Shown here piece after piece: positions 10,745-21,292 of a DNA stretch of 53,500 nt; position 1 is the first letter of the stretch, and every line of letters begins with the position of its first letter. Below the pieces are notes generated by a model. The model did not search any database, had not been told where the DNA came from, and saw only the letters and a program-made list of their open reading frames with translations. Source of the DNA: Symbiodinium natans (Eukaryota > Sar > Dinophyceae > Suessiales > Symbiodiniaceae); contig CAJNDS010002202.1 in the NCBI GenBank assembly GCA_905221605.1, positions 1,285,879 through 1,339,378 on the forward strand, in the 5' to 3' direction. Both the position numbers and the translations under genes were made by a program.

Positions 10745-10858
10745 CTCAAGCCTTGAGCCCCTAAACCCCACCCTCCCCACCCCTCAACCCTAAACCCTAA
10801 ATATACCCTTATCCCGAAGCCCCTAACCCCAAAAAACCCTAACCCCTAAAAACCCTAC

Positions 10859-10944
10859 ATTGCTGCGGCCCAACGCAAGCTTTCTAAAACAAAGGCCTCC
10901 CGCAGCTGGGCAAAGCCATCCTCCAACAGGGCCAACCTTGCAGG
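10859..10944 (-). CDS. Gene B, candidate exon
   Basis: Starts PARLALLEDGFAQLREAF and continues VLESLRWAAA, an amphipathic helix-like composition. The acceptor GGGGTAG is the end of an all-repeat intron. The donor GTAGGG leaves phase 2, which does not join in frame to the exon at 10668. Confidence 0.5.
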
Positions 10945-10990
10945 CTACCCCAAACCCTAAACCCTAAACCCTAAACCCTAAACCCTAAAC
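10945..10990. repeat. CCCTAAA array that would be a complete 46-bp intron
   Basis: The minus strand reads GTTTAGGG, four further heptamers, then TTTGGGGTAG. Nothing but repeat lies between the two flanking coding-like segments, and the phase is preserved (0 to 0). Confidence 0.85.
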
Positions 10991-11019
10991 CGCCCCTGAT
11001 GTGCCCTCCACCTTTGGAG
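10991..11019 (-). CDS. Gene B, candidate small exon
   Basis: Twenty-nine bases reading PKVEGTSGA, phase 1 in and 0 out. Good acceptor TAATCACCCACAG; donor GCG|GTTTAGGG. Confidence 0.4.
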
Positions 11020-11108
11020 CTGTGGGTGATTAGGCATTTAGGGCGTTTAGGATGTTTAGGGCGTTCAGGGCGCTTGGGGCGTTGGGGTGCTTAAGGTATT
11101 TAAGGTGT

Positions 11109-11534
11109 TCAGAGTCTAGGGTTACCTCCCCATAGCTCCCTTCCCCCTTTGCCCCTTGGACGACAAAGGGCCCCGTTATGCATAATGGTTATACCTAAAA
11201 GAACAGAATCAATCTCAACAAAATAACCCCGAATGTGGGGATAGACACTCCTTGAGCTCCCAAAAACTTTGAACCCTAAAAAGCTGCGAAAGGTGACTCC
11301 CTTGATCTGATTTACGAGCACCATGTGGGGGTCACCGAAGATGAGGGTGCCCTTTTTGGGGGGGTTCCTGGAATAGGGGTTATCGTAGTCGAGGGGGATC
11401 ATAGGGGTACCCTTATCTTGGGCATGGCCATATCACTGAACGATGCCACTTTAAAGCCTGACTTCGCACCGGCATCAGCGACGAGTGCCCGAATGATCTT
11501 CTTGATCTTCGCAGGCGTTGCAGTGTGTGCTTGA
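11109..11534 (-). CDS. Coding-like block, strand unresolved, one apparent frameshift
   Basis: On the minus strand 11534-11400 reads KIKKIIRALVADAGAKSGFK then MAMPKIRVPL and a stop. A one-base shift in the CCCC run at about 11408 would continue into NPYSRNPPKKGTLIFGDPH. On the plus strand one frame is uninterrupted from about 11285 to a stop at 11534. Either a frameshifted minus exon or a plus terminal exon. No family recognised. Confidence 0.35.
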
Positions 11535-11775
11535 TTATCATGTGGCTGATGTAGTCCTTTGTAGTCCTGAAAATTCTCGCCGGCTTAGAAACTCATAAGC
11601 CCTTTCAAGAACCTTCATTTGAACTAAACCCAAATGTAGACCACCAAGAATGCTAAGCCCTAAACCGAAACCCCCTGAACGCCAAACCCTAAATCCGAAG
11701 CCCTAGACCTGAACCCCCTCAACTCCAAACCCGAAACGAAACCCTCAACCCTCAACCCCCCTGAAAGCCTTTGAA

Positions 11776-11868
11776 GTTTCCGAAATTCGGGGTACCTTCT
11801 TGGGGCCCGTATTGTGAGGGAATCCTACTATGTGGGGAACTATATTCGGGGTCCCAAATTTCGTAAAC
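11776..11868. mobile_element. Family-3 inverted-repeat element
   Basis: Left end GTTTCCGAAATTCGGGGTAC; right end CCCAAATTTCGTAAAC is its diverged complement. The interior matches, in reverse, the copy at 19048-19140. This copy lacks an internal TTTAGGG array. Confidence 0.65.
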
Positions 11869-12480
11869 CCTAAACCCTGAACCCTAAACCCAAAACCCCA
11901 AACCCCAAACTCTAAACCCTAAACCCTAAACCCTAAACCCTAAACCCTAAACCCTAAACCCTAAACCCTAAACCTGTTTGGAGACCGGCCTCTGACTGCC
12001 CTCCGAGCCGAGGAGGCCCTCGTGGAGGAGGTCGGCGGGCCTTCCGGAGAAGGGGATGGAGCAGGGTTCAGGGTCTAGGGTTTAGGGTTCCGGGTCTAGG
12101 GTTTCGGGTTTAGGGTTTAGGGTTTAGGGTTTCGGGTTTCGGGTTTAGGGTTTAGGGTTTAGGGTTTAGGGTTTAGGGTTGAGGGTTGAGGGTTGAAGGA
12201 TTCGGGTTTAGGGTTTGGGGTTTCGGGTTTAGGGTTTAGGGTTTCGGGTTTAGGGTTTCGGGTTTCGGTTTAGGGTTTCGGGTTTCGGGTTTAGGGTTTA
12301 GGGTTGAGGGTTGAAGGATGAGGGTTGAGGGTTTAGGGTTTAGGGTTTAGGGCCGGGCGTTGAGGGTTTTCGGGTTTTCGGGTTTAAGGTGCTGAGGGGT
12401 CAGAGGCTTAAGGTTTAGGGTTTAGGGCTTCAGGGTGTTGAGGGCCTTTAAGGTGTCGAGGGTTGTAGGGCCTGTGGCTT
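11869..12480. repeat. CCCTAAA array, spacer, long mixed TTTAGGG array
   Basis: CCCTAAA units to about 11975, a GC-rich spacer (11980-12060) that is coding-like on both strands (plus contains TALRAEEALVEEVGG), then about 400 bases of TTTAGGG with TTTCGGG and TTGAGGG variants. Confidence 0.8.
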
Positions 12481-12489
12481 CTGAAGCTG

Positions 12490-12830
12490 CTTTGGGTTGC
12501 TTCTTGCCGGCTCGCTTCAGCCGCAAGCTCCTGTCCGCTCGGCATGCCTCAGCGCCGGAGTGAGCTGGATGGCGGCCAGTTGCTGGAAGTCGCACTGGAA
12601 CCTCTGGTTTGGGCTGCCTGTGGCCGGGGGCCTCGGGCGAAGGGGCCTGCCAGCACGTGGGCCCCACCCCGAAGAGAAGGCGGGCCAAAGCGGCCGGCAG
12701 TTGTGGGGGAGTGCACCAGTTGCTCTATGCGACGAGCGGCCTCACAGAGGTCACATGGCTCTCCCTCCACTTCCGGGCGGAGACACACAGGCTGCCAGGC
12801 TCCCCGAAACCTTGATCTCTGCAAATCTAA
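12490..12830. other. GC-rich coding-like block, strand unresolved
   Basis: About 340 bases without repeats, open in long frames on both strands. The minus strand contains PCDLCEAARRIEQLVHS with a CxxC pair; the plus strand has a frame of 126 codons. Probably exonic. No family recognised. Confidence 0.35.
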
Positions 12831-13084
12831 AGCCTCACTACGCTAAACCCTACACAACCCTCAACCCTAAACCCTAACCCGAAACTCGAAACTCTACACC
12901 CCTTGTCCTATACCCGTGAGCCCGAACGAAGCCTCAGGATTGGGTCTACCCAGACCAAGACCCCCCTCTAAAGATAGGCGTGGGGATTTACAGTAGAACC
13001 CCAAATAATACCCTAAACCCTAAATCCTAAGCCCTAAACCTCAAACCCTAAACCCTGAACCCTAAACCTGAACTCAGCCTATAC

Positions 13085-13123
13085 CACTATTGGGTCATTT
13101 TTAAGAACCTTCAAGGGGATCGC
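13085..13123 (-). CDS. Candidate small exon
   Basis: Thirteen codons, AIPLKVLKNDPIV, phase 0 both sides. The acceptor GGCTTTACTTCTGCAG has a clear pyrimidine tract; donor GTATAG. Confidence 0.4.
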
Positions 13124-13161
13124 CTGCAGAAGTAAAGCCTCAACTCATGGAGAGTTCTTAC

Positions 13162-13555
13162 GACTAGGGGTTTGGGGTTTGGGGGTTGGGGTTTGGGGTT
13201 TGGGGTTTGGGGTTTGGGGTTTGGGGTTTGGGGTTTGGGGTTTGGGGTTTGGGGCTTGGGGCTTGGGGCTGGGGGCTTGGGGCTTGGGGCTTGGGGCTTA
13301 GGCTGCTTAGGGTTTAGGGATTAGGGTGCTTAGGGCTTAGGGCTTCTTGGGCTTGGGCTTAGGGCTTCGGGCTTTGGGCTTAGTTTGGGGCTTAGGGCTC
13401 AGGGCTTAGGGATAGGGCTCAGGGCTTAGGGCTTGGGGCTTAGGGCATGGGGCTTAGGGCTTAGGGCTTGGGGCTTAGGGGGGCTTAGGGCTTAGGGGGG
13501 CCTAAGGGGCTTGGGTCTTCGGGCTTAGGGCTTAGGGCTTAGGGTCTTAGGAGTG
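13162..13555. repeat. TTTGGGG and CTTAGGG variant array
   Basis: A run of perfect TTTGGGG heptamers (about 13162-13255) passes into CTTGGGG and CTTAGGG units, so the variants are locally homogenised. Confidence 0.9.
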
Positions 13556-13893
13556 CTCCTGAAGGCACGAACTTCGAAACCCCGCATCTCACGAACTGCG
13601 CACCGAGCTGTGCCTGAAGAAGCCGCCCTGCGCGTCAATTTCAGACCTTGCGCGCATACTGAGGGTTCAGGGTTGAGGGTTTAGGGTTTAGGGTTTAGGG
13701 TTTAGGGTTGAGGGTTTAGGGTTTAGGGTTTAGGGTTTAGGGTTTAGGGTTTAGGGTTTAGGGTTTTAGGGCTTAGGATTTAGGGTTGAGGCTGCGAGTG
13801 TTGAGGGCTGAGGCAGTCTTCGGGCAGCTGGGATTTGCTTACAAATTACAAAACACCGAGTCCTTACTATAAAGTGAACCTGACGAACCTTAC

Positions 13894-13958
13894 CCGAAGC
13901 ACTTGAGGATAAAGTGCAAAGCGTTCCTACGGCAAAGAAGCAGCCTAAGCCCTGAAGC
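13894..13958 (-). CDS. Candidate exon
   Basis: Reads GLRLLLCRRNALHFILKCF after acceptor ACATGTCAG, ending at a consensus-like donor GTAAGGTTC. Phase 0 in, 2 out. Arrays lie on either side. Confidence 0.45.
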
Positions 13959-14597
13959 CTGACATGTCCCCCTTGCCAGCCCCTACACCCCAAAGCCCAA
14001 AACCCCAAACCCTAAACCCTAAACCTCAAACCCTAATCTCTAAACCCTAAACCCTAAACCCTAAACCCTAAACCCTAAACCCTAAACCCTAAACCCTAAA
14101 CCCTAAACCCTAAACCCTAAACCCACCCTAAACCCTAAACCATACACCCCTGACCCCAAACCTTAAAAAACCCAAACCCTCTGCCAGTCGCAGTCCGCCC
14201 TACGAATGAGGGAACTGGGTTGAACGTTTGAACACCAGAACCCAGAACGCCGAACCCATGACACCCCTCAACCCTAAACCCTCATTAACCCCAAACCCTA
14301 AACCCTAGCGCCCCCCCCCCCCCCCCCCCCAACAAACAAGAACTAAACCCTCATTCCCAGGCCGTTGAGACCTCAAACCCCTTGATCATGGCACACTACC
14401 AGGGCAGCCTGAGCTGTGCCTTATCGTGGGTTGGGGCTATATCCTTAAATCCTCATCCCCCAATCCCTTCAAGGCACAATAAGATCTCATGACTTGAACA
14501 CTGAACCCTAAACCCGAAACACTAAACCCGAACCCGAAACCCTAAAACCCAAACCCCAAACCCGAAACCCCAAACCCTAAATCGCTGAAACCCAGAC

Positions 14598-14672
14598 CCC
14601 CGACTGGGAATGCGCACACTTCCTCGCTGGCGATCTTCCGGCAGAGCTGCTTGGCCCTGTGTCCCAAGGAGT
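14598..14672 (-). CDS. Candidate exon
   Basis: Reads SLGHRAKQLCRKIASEEVC then AFPVG, with 19 of 23 third positions C or G. Acceptor GTGTTCAAG, donor GTCTGG. Flanked by CCCTAAA arrays. Confidence 0.5.
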
Positions 14673-15030
14673 CTTGAACACCCAACATCTGCACTAAGCC
14701 CCTCAGCCCTAAACCCTAAACCCTGAAACCCCTAAACCCTAAACCCAGAAAACCCTAAACCCTAAACCCAGAACCCTAAACCCTAAACCCTAAACCCTAA
14801 ACCCCTAGGCCTTTGAGCCCTAAAGCCCTGGGTTGAGCGCCTAGGGTTTCGGGTTGAGGGCTTCTCAGCCTGGCAGCAGAGTCTAAACCCAACCCTCAGG
14901 CCTTTTAGTGTCTAGGGTTTAGGGTCTAGGGTTGAGGGTTTAGGGTTTAGGGTTTAGGGTTTAGGGTTTAGGGTTTAGGGTTTAGGGCTTAGGGCTTAGG
15001 GCTTCGGAATTGGTGTCTAGGGTTTAGGGT

Positions 15031-15117
15031 TTAGGTCTTTCTGCAGGAAAGAAGATCTGACAGCTCAGGCCCGTGGCCGAGGGTTCCCCTCAAATCTTTC
15101 AGACACTCCATCCAGAC
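15031..15117 (-). CDS. Candidate exon ending in a repeat-supplied stop
   Basis: Begins VWMECLKDLRGTLGHG and continues PELSDLLSCRKT. The acceptor GGTTGACAG lies at the array edge. The frame stops at TAA within the first ACCTAAACC unit of the next array; a GC donor before it is an alternative. Confidence 0.45.
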   Translation of the reverse strand, partial: VWMECLKDLRGTLGHGPELSDLLSCRKT

Positions 15118-15282
15118 CTGTCAACCTAAACCCTAAACCCTAAACTCCAAACCCTAAAGCCTAAACCCTAAACCCTAAATCTTAAACCCTAAACTCCAAA
15201 CCCTAAACCCTGATGAGCACATCTGGGGTGAGACAGTCTGAGAGTTCCGTCGTCTCCGTCTTTCGTCATAGGACGATTGTCG

Positions 15283-15848
15283 GGGGGGGGGGGGGGTTTA
15301 GGGTTTAGGGTTTAGGGTTTAGGGTTTAGGGTTTAGGGTTTAGGGATTTCAGTGAAACTTCTCAAGTTCTATAGCCAAAGAAAGCGGCACAGTGAAAAAC
15401 CAAAACCTTGGGGAGAAAACCCCCTACCGCAGGAACTTGTTGGGGTGGGGCAACCAAATAATCTTATCATAAAACCTCAACCCTAAACCCGGAACCCTAA
15501 ACCCTAAACCCTAAACCCTAAACCCTAAACCCCCAAACTCCCGGTGAGAAGCAGCCAGGGCCCCGAGCAGGCTAATCTCCTCGGTGTGAAAGCCTTTCCC
15601 TTAGCAGCGCGGGGGGAGGTCCAATACACCCAAGCCCAAGGCTTTCTGGGGTTTAGGGTTTAGGGTTTAGGGTTTAGGGTTTAGGGTTTAGGGTTTAGGG
15701 TTTAGGGTTTAGGGTTTAGGGTTTAGGGTTTAGGGTTTAGGGGGTTAGGGTTTAGGGTTTAGGGTTTAGGGTTTAGGGTTTAGGGTTTAGGGTTTAGGGT
15801 TTAGGGTTTAGGGTTTGGGGTTTGGGGTTTGGGGTTTAGGGCGTTTAG
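15283..15848. repeat. TTTAGGG arrays with two spacers
   Basis: A poly-G run at 15283 leads into an array. 15653-15848 is one of the longest arrays in the window, about 27 heptamers, ending in TTTGGGG units. The spacer 15540-15650 is coding-like on both strands. Confidence 0.85.
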
Positions 15849-16831
15849 GGTTTAGGGTTTAGGGTTTAGGGTTTGGGGTTTGGGGTTTGGGGTTTGGGGT
15901 TGAAGGAGGTGGAGGGCAGCGGGCATCGGACCCTGAGCTCCGACCGCCCCAAAATCCGCTTGGGGGGGGGGGTTCGGAGTGGAGGGTTTAGGGTTTAAGG
16001 TTTAGGGTTTAGGGTTTAGGGTTTAGGGTTTAGGGTTTAGGGTTTAGGGTTAGGGTTTAAGGTTTAGGGTTTAGGGTTGAACCCGAAACTCTTACAACCC
16101 CACACCCTGGAAGGTTGGAAGTCTGGGTCTTGAGCTTAAGTCTTAGGGTTTAGGGTTGAGGGGTAGCCTAAAGCCTAAAAACCCTACACCCTGGAAGGTT
16201 GGAATTATGGGTCTTGAGCTTAAGTCTTAGGGTTTAAGGTTGAAAACCTCCGCCAGAACTGCACTCGACATGGCCAACGTTTTGTCCACGCGCCCCCTGT
16301 CTCCCAAAGAAGCCTCCGCGGGAGGGTTTAGGGTTTCAGGTTCATGGGGTTTAGGGTTTAGGGTTTCGGGTTTAGGGTTTAGGGTTTAGGGTTTAGGGTT
16401 TAGGGTTTAGGGTTTAAGGTTCATAGAGTTTAAGACTTAGGGTTTAGGGGATTTGGGGCTTCAGGTTCTTGGGGGAGCTTCTGGGGTGGTTCTTACAAAG
16501 TGGGGCTTTGGGGCTTGTAGGGGTTTTGGGATTCAAGGCTTTTCGGGGGAGCTTCTGTCGGGCTTCGGGGCTTAGAACTTTTTTAAGGGCTTAGGGCTTC
16601 GGGGCTTGGGTAGGTGAACCCTAAGCCTTAAATCCTAAACCCTACACCCTAAATCCTAAACCCTACAGGCCCTACACCCTAAAACCTAAACAAACCCTAA
16701 ACCCTAAACCCCAGACCCTAAACCCTAAACCCCAGCCCGAGTGCACATCGACACTGGATAGCTGAACCTTGCACCCCTCAGCCCCATGTCATCATGAAGC
16801 AAGGCTCCGTCCACTAAACCTATAAAATCCA
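15849..16831. other. Arrays, a tandem duplication and a possible start exon
   Basis: About 16103-16155 and 16188-16240 are tandem copies of a segment starting CCCTGGAAGGTTGGAA. About 16273-16325 could be a plus-strand start exon (MANVLSTRPLSPKEASAG before GTTTAGGG), unsupported by neighbours. The rest is TTTAGGG and CCCTAAA. Confidence 0.5.
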
Positions 16832-17068
16832 GGGTCCTTCAGGGAGGGGGTTCATTAGGGGTAGGTACCTAGCGAACCTTAAGGAAGCTTAGGGACCCTT
16901 AGGGAGTAGTGGGGAGTACTAGGGAATACCCGCCATGAACCCTCGCCCCTTAAGTGGGTTTAGGGTTTAGGGTTTAGGGTTTAGGGTTTAGGGTTTAGGG
17001 TTTAGGGTTTAGGGTTTAGGGTTTAGGGTTTAGGGTTTAGGGTTTAGGGTTTAGGGTCTTAAGGACCC
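16832..17068. mobile_element. Family-4 inverted-repeat element carrying a TTTAGGG array
   Basis: Left end GGGTCCTTCAGGGAGGGGGT; the right end is complementary (ATGAACCCTCGCCCC... AAGGACCC), but a TTTAGGG array at about 16954-17055 splits the right end. CTTAAG lies on each side of the array, suggesting a short duplication. Confidence 0.65.
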
Positions 17069-17115
17069 GACAATTAAACCTTGAGATTGAGGGCCCCATT
17101 TGCCCAACTGCCTCT

Positions 17116-17191
17116 TCATCGGGTGGTCTTCCGCTTGCGGAAGCGCTCCTTCAGGGCCTCGACGGCTACGTCCTCGTCCTCCTCCAGAAGG
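17116..17191 (-). CDS. Gene C, terminal exon (unknown protein)
   Basis: Reads LLEEDEDVAVEALKERFRKR then KTTR and TGA, with third positions almost all C or G. It is an acidic-then-basic C-terminal tail. Acceptor AAACCCTGAG, phase 2 in. The strongest single end-of-gene signal in the left half. Confidence 0.55.
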
Positions 17192-17407
17192 CTCAGGGTT
17201 TGGGGTTCTTCTTTTTTAGGTTTTTTCAGGGCTTTTGAAAGTTTTTAGGGGTGTTTAGCGGTTTTTAGGGGTTGTTAGGGGTTTTTGGGGGCTTAGGGTT
17301 CAGGAATCTCAGGGTTTAGGGGCTTAGGGTGTGGAAGTTTCCTTAGGGGGTAGGGTGAAGCGTAGCGATCTGCTAAGATCCCCCAACCTGAACCTGAACC
17401 CTGAACT

Positions 17408-17717
17408 TATAAGGTCCTCAAGGAAGAAACCCTAAACCCTAAAACCCTAAAACCCTAAACCCTAAACCCTAAACCCCAAACCCTCTAAGGTTTCATGGAG
17501 GTATGTAGGGAGCCTTCGCTCGAGCATTGGGGAGTATCAGGGCACTTTGGGTTGCAACCCTAAACCCTAAACCCTAAACCCTAAACCCTAAACCCTAAAC
17601 CCTAAACCCTAAACCCTAAACCCTGAACCCTGAACCCTAAACCCTAAACCCTAAACCCTAAACCCTAAACCCTAAACCCTAAACCCTAAACCCTGAACCC
17701 TCCCTCCCTGAAGGACC
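17408..17717. mobile_element. Family-4 element copy with two arrays
   Basis: Left GGTCCTCAAGGAA and right CTCCCTCCCTGAAGGACCC match the family-4 ends. CCCTAAA arrays lie at about 17429-17485 and 17555-17700, and an interior remnant (TTTCATGGAGGTATGTAGGG) lies between them. Confidence 0.5.
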
Positions 17718-18754
17718 CGAGAATGGACTGTAGACCCCATAGAGCCTGGCTTGGAACACCCTAAACCCCAAACCCGAAACCCAAAACCCGAAACCCAAAA
17801 CCCTAAACCCGAAAACCCTAAACCCTAAACCCCAAACCCGAAACCCGAAACCCTAAACCCTAAACCCCAAACCCCAAGCCTAAGACCGAAGCCCCAAACT
17901 CTACAAGTGAGCGCCTTGCGGGTCCGCAAGTGGCGGCTTGGGGCTTTTGCTTTGGGGTTTTCGGGTTTTAGGGTTTAGGGTTTTAGGATTTAGGGTTTAG
18001 GGTTTAGAGTTTAGGATTTAGGGTTTAGGATTTAGGGTTTAGGGTTTAATATATAGGGTTTACTAGTTTTTGGTTTGGGCTTTAGGGTTGAGGGTGCGCT
18101 TGGCACTGCCCTTTTCAAAGGGTTTCGGAGCCCCTGGTTGGTATAGAGCTACAGGACTTCGGGTCTATGCAAGAAGCCTTTGGCTTCTTTGGTCGAGAGA
18201 TTCTAAGCTTCGGGGTTTGGGGTTGTGGGTTTTGAGTTCAGTGTTTAGGATGGTTTTGTTTTTCGTGTTTAGGGAAAAATTGTAAAGTCTCCATTTTATA
18301 AGTGATGTCAACCATTTCTTGCCACGTTCTCTTATCCCTCGGCCCCGACAAGCCCTAAACCCCCGATCTTCAACCCTTCGACCTGAACCCCAAATCCTCA
18401 ACCCCCCCAAAACTTTCAGCCATCCACCCTGAACCCCAAACCCTCTGCAACCCCGAAGAAGAAATACAAAGAACGAGATCTCTAAGCCCTAAACTCTAAC
18501 CCTTCAACCCCACAAGCCTATAACCCTGAAACCCGCAAAAACCCGAAAACCCCAAAACCCTAAACCCCCTAAGACCCTAAAACCCCTAAAGCCCTAAAAC
18601 CACCTAAATCCCAAAATAAATGAAACCCTCCAACCCCCCCGATAAAAACAAAAACCCAAAAAAGCCCTTCAACCCTCAAACCCTATAACCCTGAAACCCT
18701 ACCCCCCCCCCCCCCCCAAAAAAAAAAAAAAAAAAAAAAAAAACTCCAACCCTC

Positions 18755-18806
18755 CAGTTCCTCACGCTCCGCCGCCAAGCGGACGGTCTTCATGGACCTC
18801 TGCTGC
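18755..18806 (-). CDS. Gene C, candidate exon
   Basis: Reads QRSMKTVRLAAEREELE with 15 of 17 third positions C or G. Acceptor GGTTGCTTGGCAG; probable donor GTTGGAG just before a poly-A/poly-C tract (18703-18743). Confidence 0.4.
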
Positions 18807-18862
18807 CAAGCAACCGGATACCGCCCCTATCCGAAGTCATTTGGGGGGGTTACGAAAACAGG

Positions 18863-19047
18863 AGGTTTAGGGTTTAGGGTTTAGGGTTAGGGTTTAGGGT
18901 TTAGGGTTTAGGGTTTAGGGTTGAGGGTTTAGGGTTTAGGGTTTAGGGTTTAGGGTTTAGGGTTTAGGGTTCAGGGTTCAGGGTTCAGGGTTCAGGGTTT
19001 AGGGTTTAGGGTTTCGGGTTTAGGGTTTAGGGTTTAGGGTTTAGGGT
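18863..19047. repeat. TTTAGGG array flanked by a 13-bp direct duplication
   Basis: TTACGAAAACAGG occurs at 18850-18862 and again at 19048-19060, with about 26 TTTAGGG units between. The duplicated bases lie at the end of a family-3 element. Confidence 0.85.
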
Positions 19048-19140
19048 TTACGAAAACAGGGGACCCCTAAAATAGACCCCCAAATAGTCGGATTCCCCTC
19101 ACAAGAAGGACCCCAATAAGGTACCCCCAATTTCGGAAAG
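19048..19140. mobile_element. Family-3 inverted-repeat element, second copy
   Basis: Runs ACGAAAACAGGGGACCCC to GTACCCCCAATTTCGGAAAG. Aligned to the reverse complement of 11776-11868 it shares most bases. Confidence 0.6.
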
Positions 19141-19291
19141 CACCCATTTGGCCTCGAAGAGCTTCTGAGCTTCCAATATCCCCTAAACCCTAAACCCTAA
19201 ACCCCAAGAACCCTAAAGCCCTAAACCCTAAACCCTAAACCCTAAACCCTAAATCCCAGACCCTAGCTCCTTAAAGCCCTCCGAACCGCTC

Positions 19292-19372
19292 CCGAGGCAC
19301 TCGAGGAAGACGTCTCTGGCTTCCGAAGCGCGCCAGGGCCGGCGGCAGATGGTAACGGAGTGCCTCTTTAGG
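19292..19372 (-). CDS. Gene C, candidate exon
   Basis: One minus frame reads HSVTICRRPWRASEARDVF then LECLGS before GTTCGG, with 21 of 25 third positions C or G. Acceptor CCTAAAGAG. Its phase does not match the next upstream exon, and a plus frame ending at GTAACGG is possible. Confidence 0.35.
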
Positions 19373-20348
19373 ATTTAGGGTTTAAGGTTGAGGGTTTAGG
19401 GTTTAGGGTTTAGGGTTTAGGGTTTAGGGTTTAGGGTTTAGGGTTTAGGGTTTAGGGTTTAGGGTTTACGGTCAAAGGTACAAAGCAAGAAGGACAAGCA
19501 AGAACTGCGTCTTTGATCAAGCTTAGATTTGTAACGAAAACGCTCCAATGACGATGCATATAATAAAAAGAGGCTTGCATATGGGACACATGAACCAAGT
19601 TCAACACCCGGCTCGTGGACCTCGATCAACCATCCGGCTCCACACGCTACTGTACATCCCTGAACCCTAAGCCCGAAACTCCTAAACCCAAAACCCTAAA
19701 CCCTAAACCCTAAACCCTAAATCCCCTAAACCCTAGACCCTATAGACCCCACAAAGACCCCCTAAGTCTATGTCTAAGGGCTTCGGGGCTTCGGGTTTAG
19801 GGTTTGGGGTTTAGGGTGTTGGGTTTAGGGGTTAGGGTTATGAAGGTGGAAGGAGGCTGGGGGCTCCTTAAGGGTTTAGGGTTTAAGGAGGCTTCAGGGG
19901 CTACGTTGCTTCTCGGGTTCAGGTCTAGGGTTTAGGGTTTAGGGTTTAGGGTCTAGGGTTTAGGGTTTAGGGTTTAGTGTTTAGTGTTTAGGGCTTAGGG
20001 CTTAGGGCTTGGAGATAGGGTTTCGAATTTAGGTTTAGTAAGTTTAGGGTTTAGGGAAGTTTCTTGGGTAGTTAGGCCTCAACTGTACAGACAGCACCCA
20101 ACCCGAAATTCTGAGAAAAAACGAAGCCTTAATTGCTGAACTTCAATGAAAAACCCGAAAACCCCCAATATAGGCGACTTAACACTTAAAATAGGGTTTC
20201 GGGAGTTGTCAGAATATATACTTGCTCCGACAATATGGTAAACCCTAAACCCTAAACCCTAAACCCTAAACCCTAAACCCTAAACCCTTAACCCTAAACC
20301 TAAACCCTAAACCCCAAAACCTAAACCCTAAACCCTAAACCCCTAGAC

Positions 20349-20399
20349 CAGCCCACTGGAGATGCGCCTGCACGAGTTTCGGAGGTGGTGGAGCATGTC
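20349..20399 (-). CDS. Gene C, candidate exon
   Basis: DMLHHLRNSCRRISSGL, 17 codons, phase 0 both sides, joining in frame with 20675-20716. Acceptor CCCAAACCCCCAG, donor GTCTAGGGG. The plus strand is also open with high C/G in third positions. Confidence 0.45.
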
Positions 20400-20433
20400 C
20401 TGGGGGTTTGGGAACCCTTGGTGAAGGGGGATT

Positions 20434-20572
20434 CGGGTTTAGGGTTTAGGGTTTAGGGTTTAGGGTTTAGGGTTTAGGGTTTAGGGTTTAGGGTTTAGGG
20501 TTTAGGGTTTAGGGTTTAGGGTTTAGGGTTTAGGGTTTAGGGTTTAGGGTTTAGGGTTTAGGGTTTAGCAGA
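20434..20572. repeat. Perfect TTTAGGG array
   Basis: About 20 consecutive heptamers without a mismatch. Confidence 0.97.
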
Positions 20573-20674
20573 TTCAGGGTTTCGGGTTCAAAGCGAGATG
20601 TGTGGCGGGCAAAGAAAACGAAGCGACCCTAAACCCTAAACCCTAGACCCTAAACCCTAAACCCTAAACCCTAC

Positions 20675-20716
20675 ATGCTCTTCGAACGTAAAACTGCAGC
20701 CCGCCCCAGCGCGAAG
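20675..20716 (-). CDS. Gene C, candidate exon
   Basis: LRAGAGCSFTFEEH, 14 codons, phase 0 both sides. Acceptor TTTCGAACAG; donor CAT|GTAGGG at the array edge. Confidence 0.45.
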
Positions 20717-21020
20717 CTGTTCGAAACTTGCAACCCCCAAACCCGAACTCTTTAGGGCTTAGGGTTTAGGGTTTAAGGTTTAGGATGTAGGGTGTAGGGT
20801 GTAGGGTTTAGGATGTAAGGTGTAGGGTGCAGGGTGTAAGAGTGCATCCACAGGGTGTTGCAGAAGCTTCCCTTACTCCACCCCTGCCATGGACCGGTTT
20901 TCAGGGGTTCTTCACAAGCAGACTACGAAGGGGGAGGCCCCAAAGCCCTGAAAACCTTTAACTACAGCATCCAAAACCCCACCCAAAAAAAAAACAAAAG
21001 AATCTCCAAACCCTAAGCAC

Positions 21021-21085
21021 CTTGTTCAAGAAAAAATGGTAGACCATCATCACCGCCATAAACGCCACAAAAATTCCAAAGACAC
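21021..21085 (-). CDS. Gene C, candidate exon, hydrophobic segment
   Basis: Reads VFGIFVAFMAVMMVYHFFLN, a probable membrane-spanning helix. Phase 1 in, 0 out, consistent with both neighbours. Acceptor TAGGCTTCTGAG, donor GTGCTTAGGG. If correct, gene C encodes a membrane protein. Confidence 0.5.
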
Positions 21086-21292
21086 CTCAGAAGCCTAAGG
21101 AGCCTTGAACCCCCAAGTAAGAACCCCGAAGAACTCCCTAGGAACCCCTAAGAACCCCTAAGAACCCCTTCAGAATCCCTAAACCCTCAACCCTCTAAAC
21201 AACCCCTAAACCCAGACCCGAAGAATTTTCAAGAACCCCAAAACCCTCAACCCTATAGACCTTAAACCCCGACCCTAAGAAACCCCAAGAAC

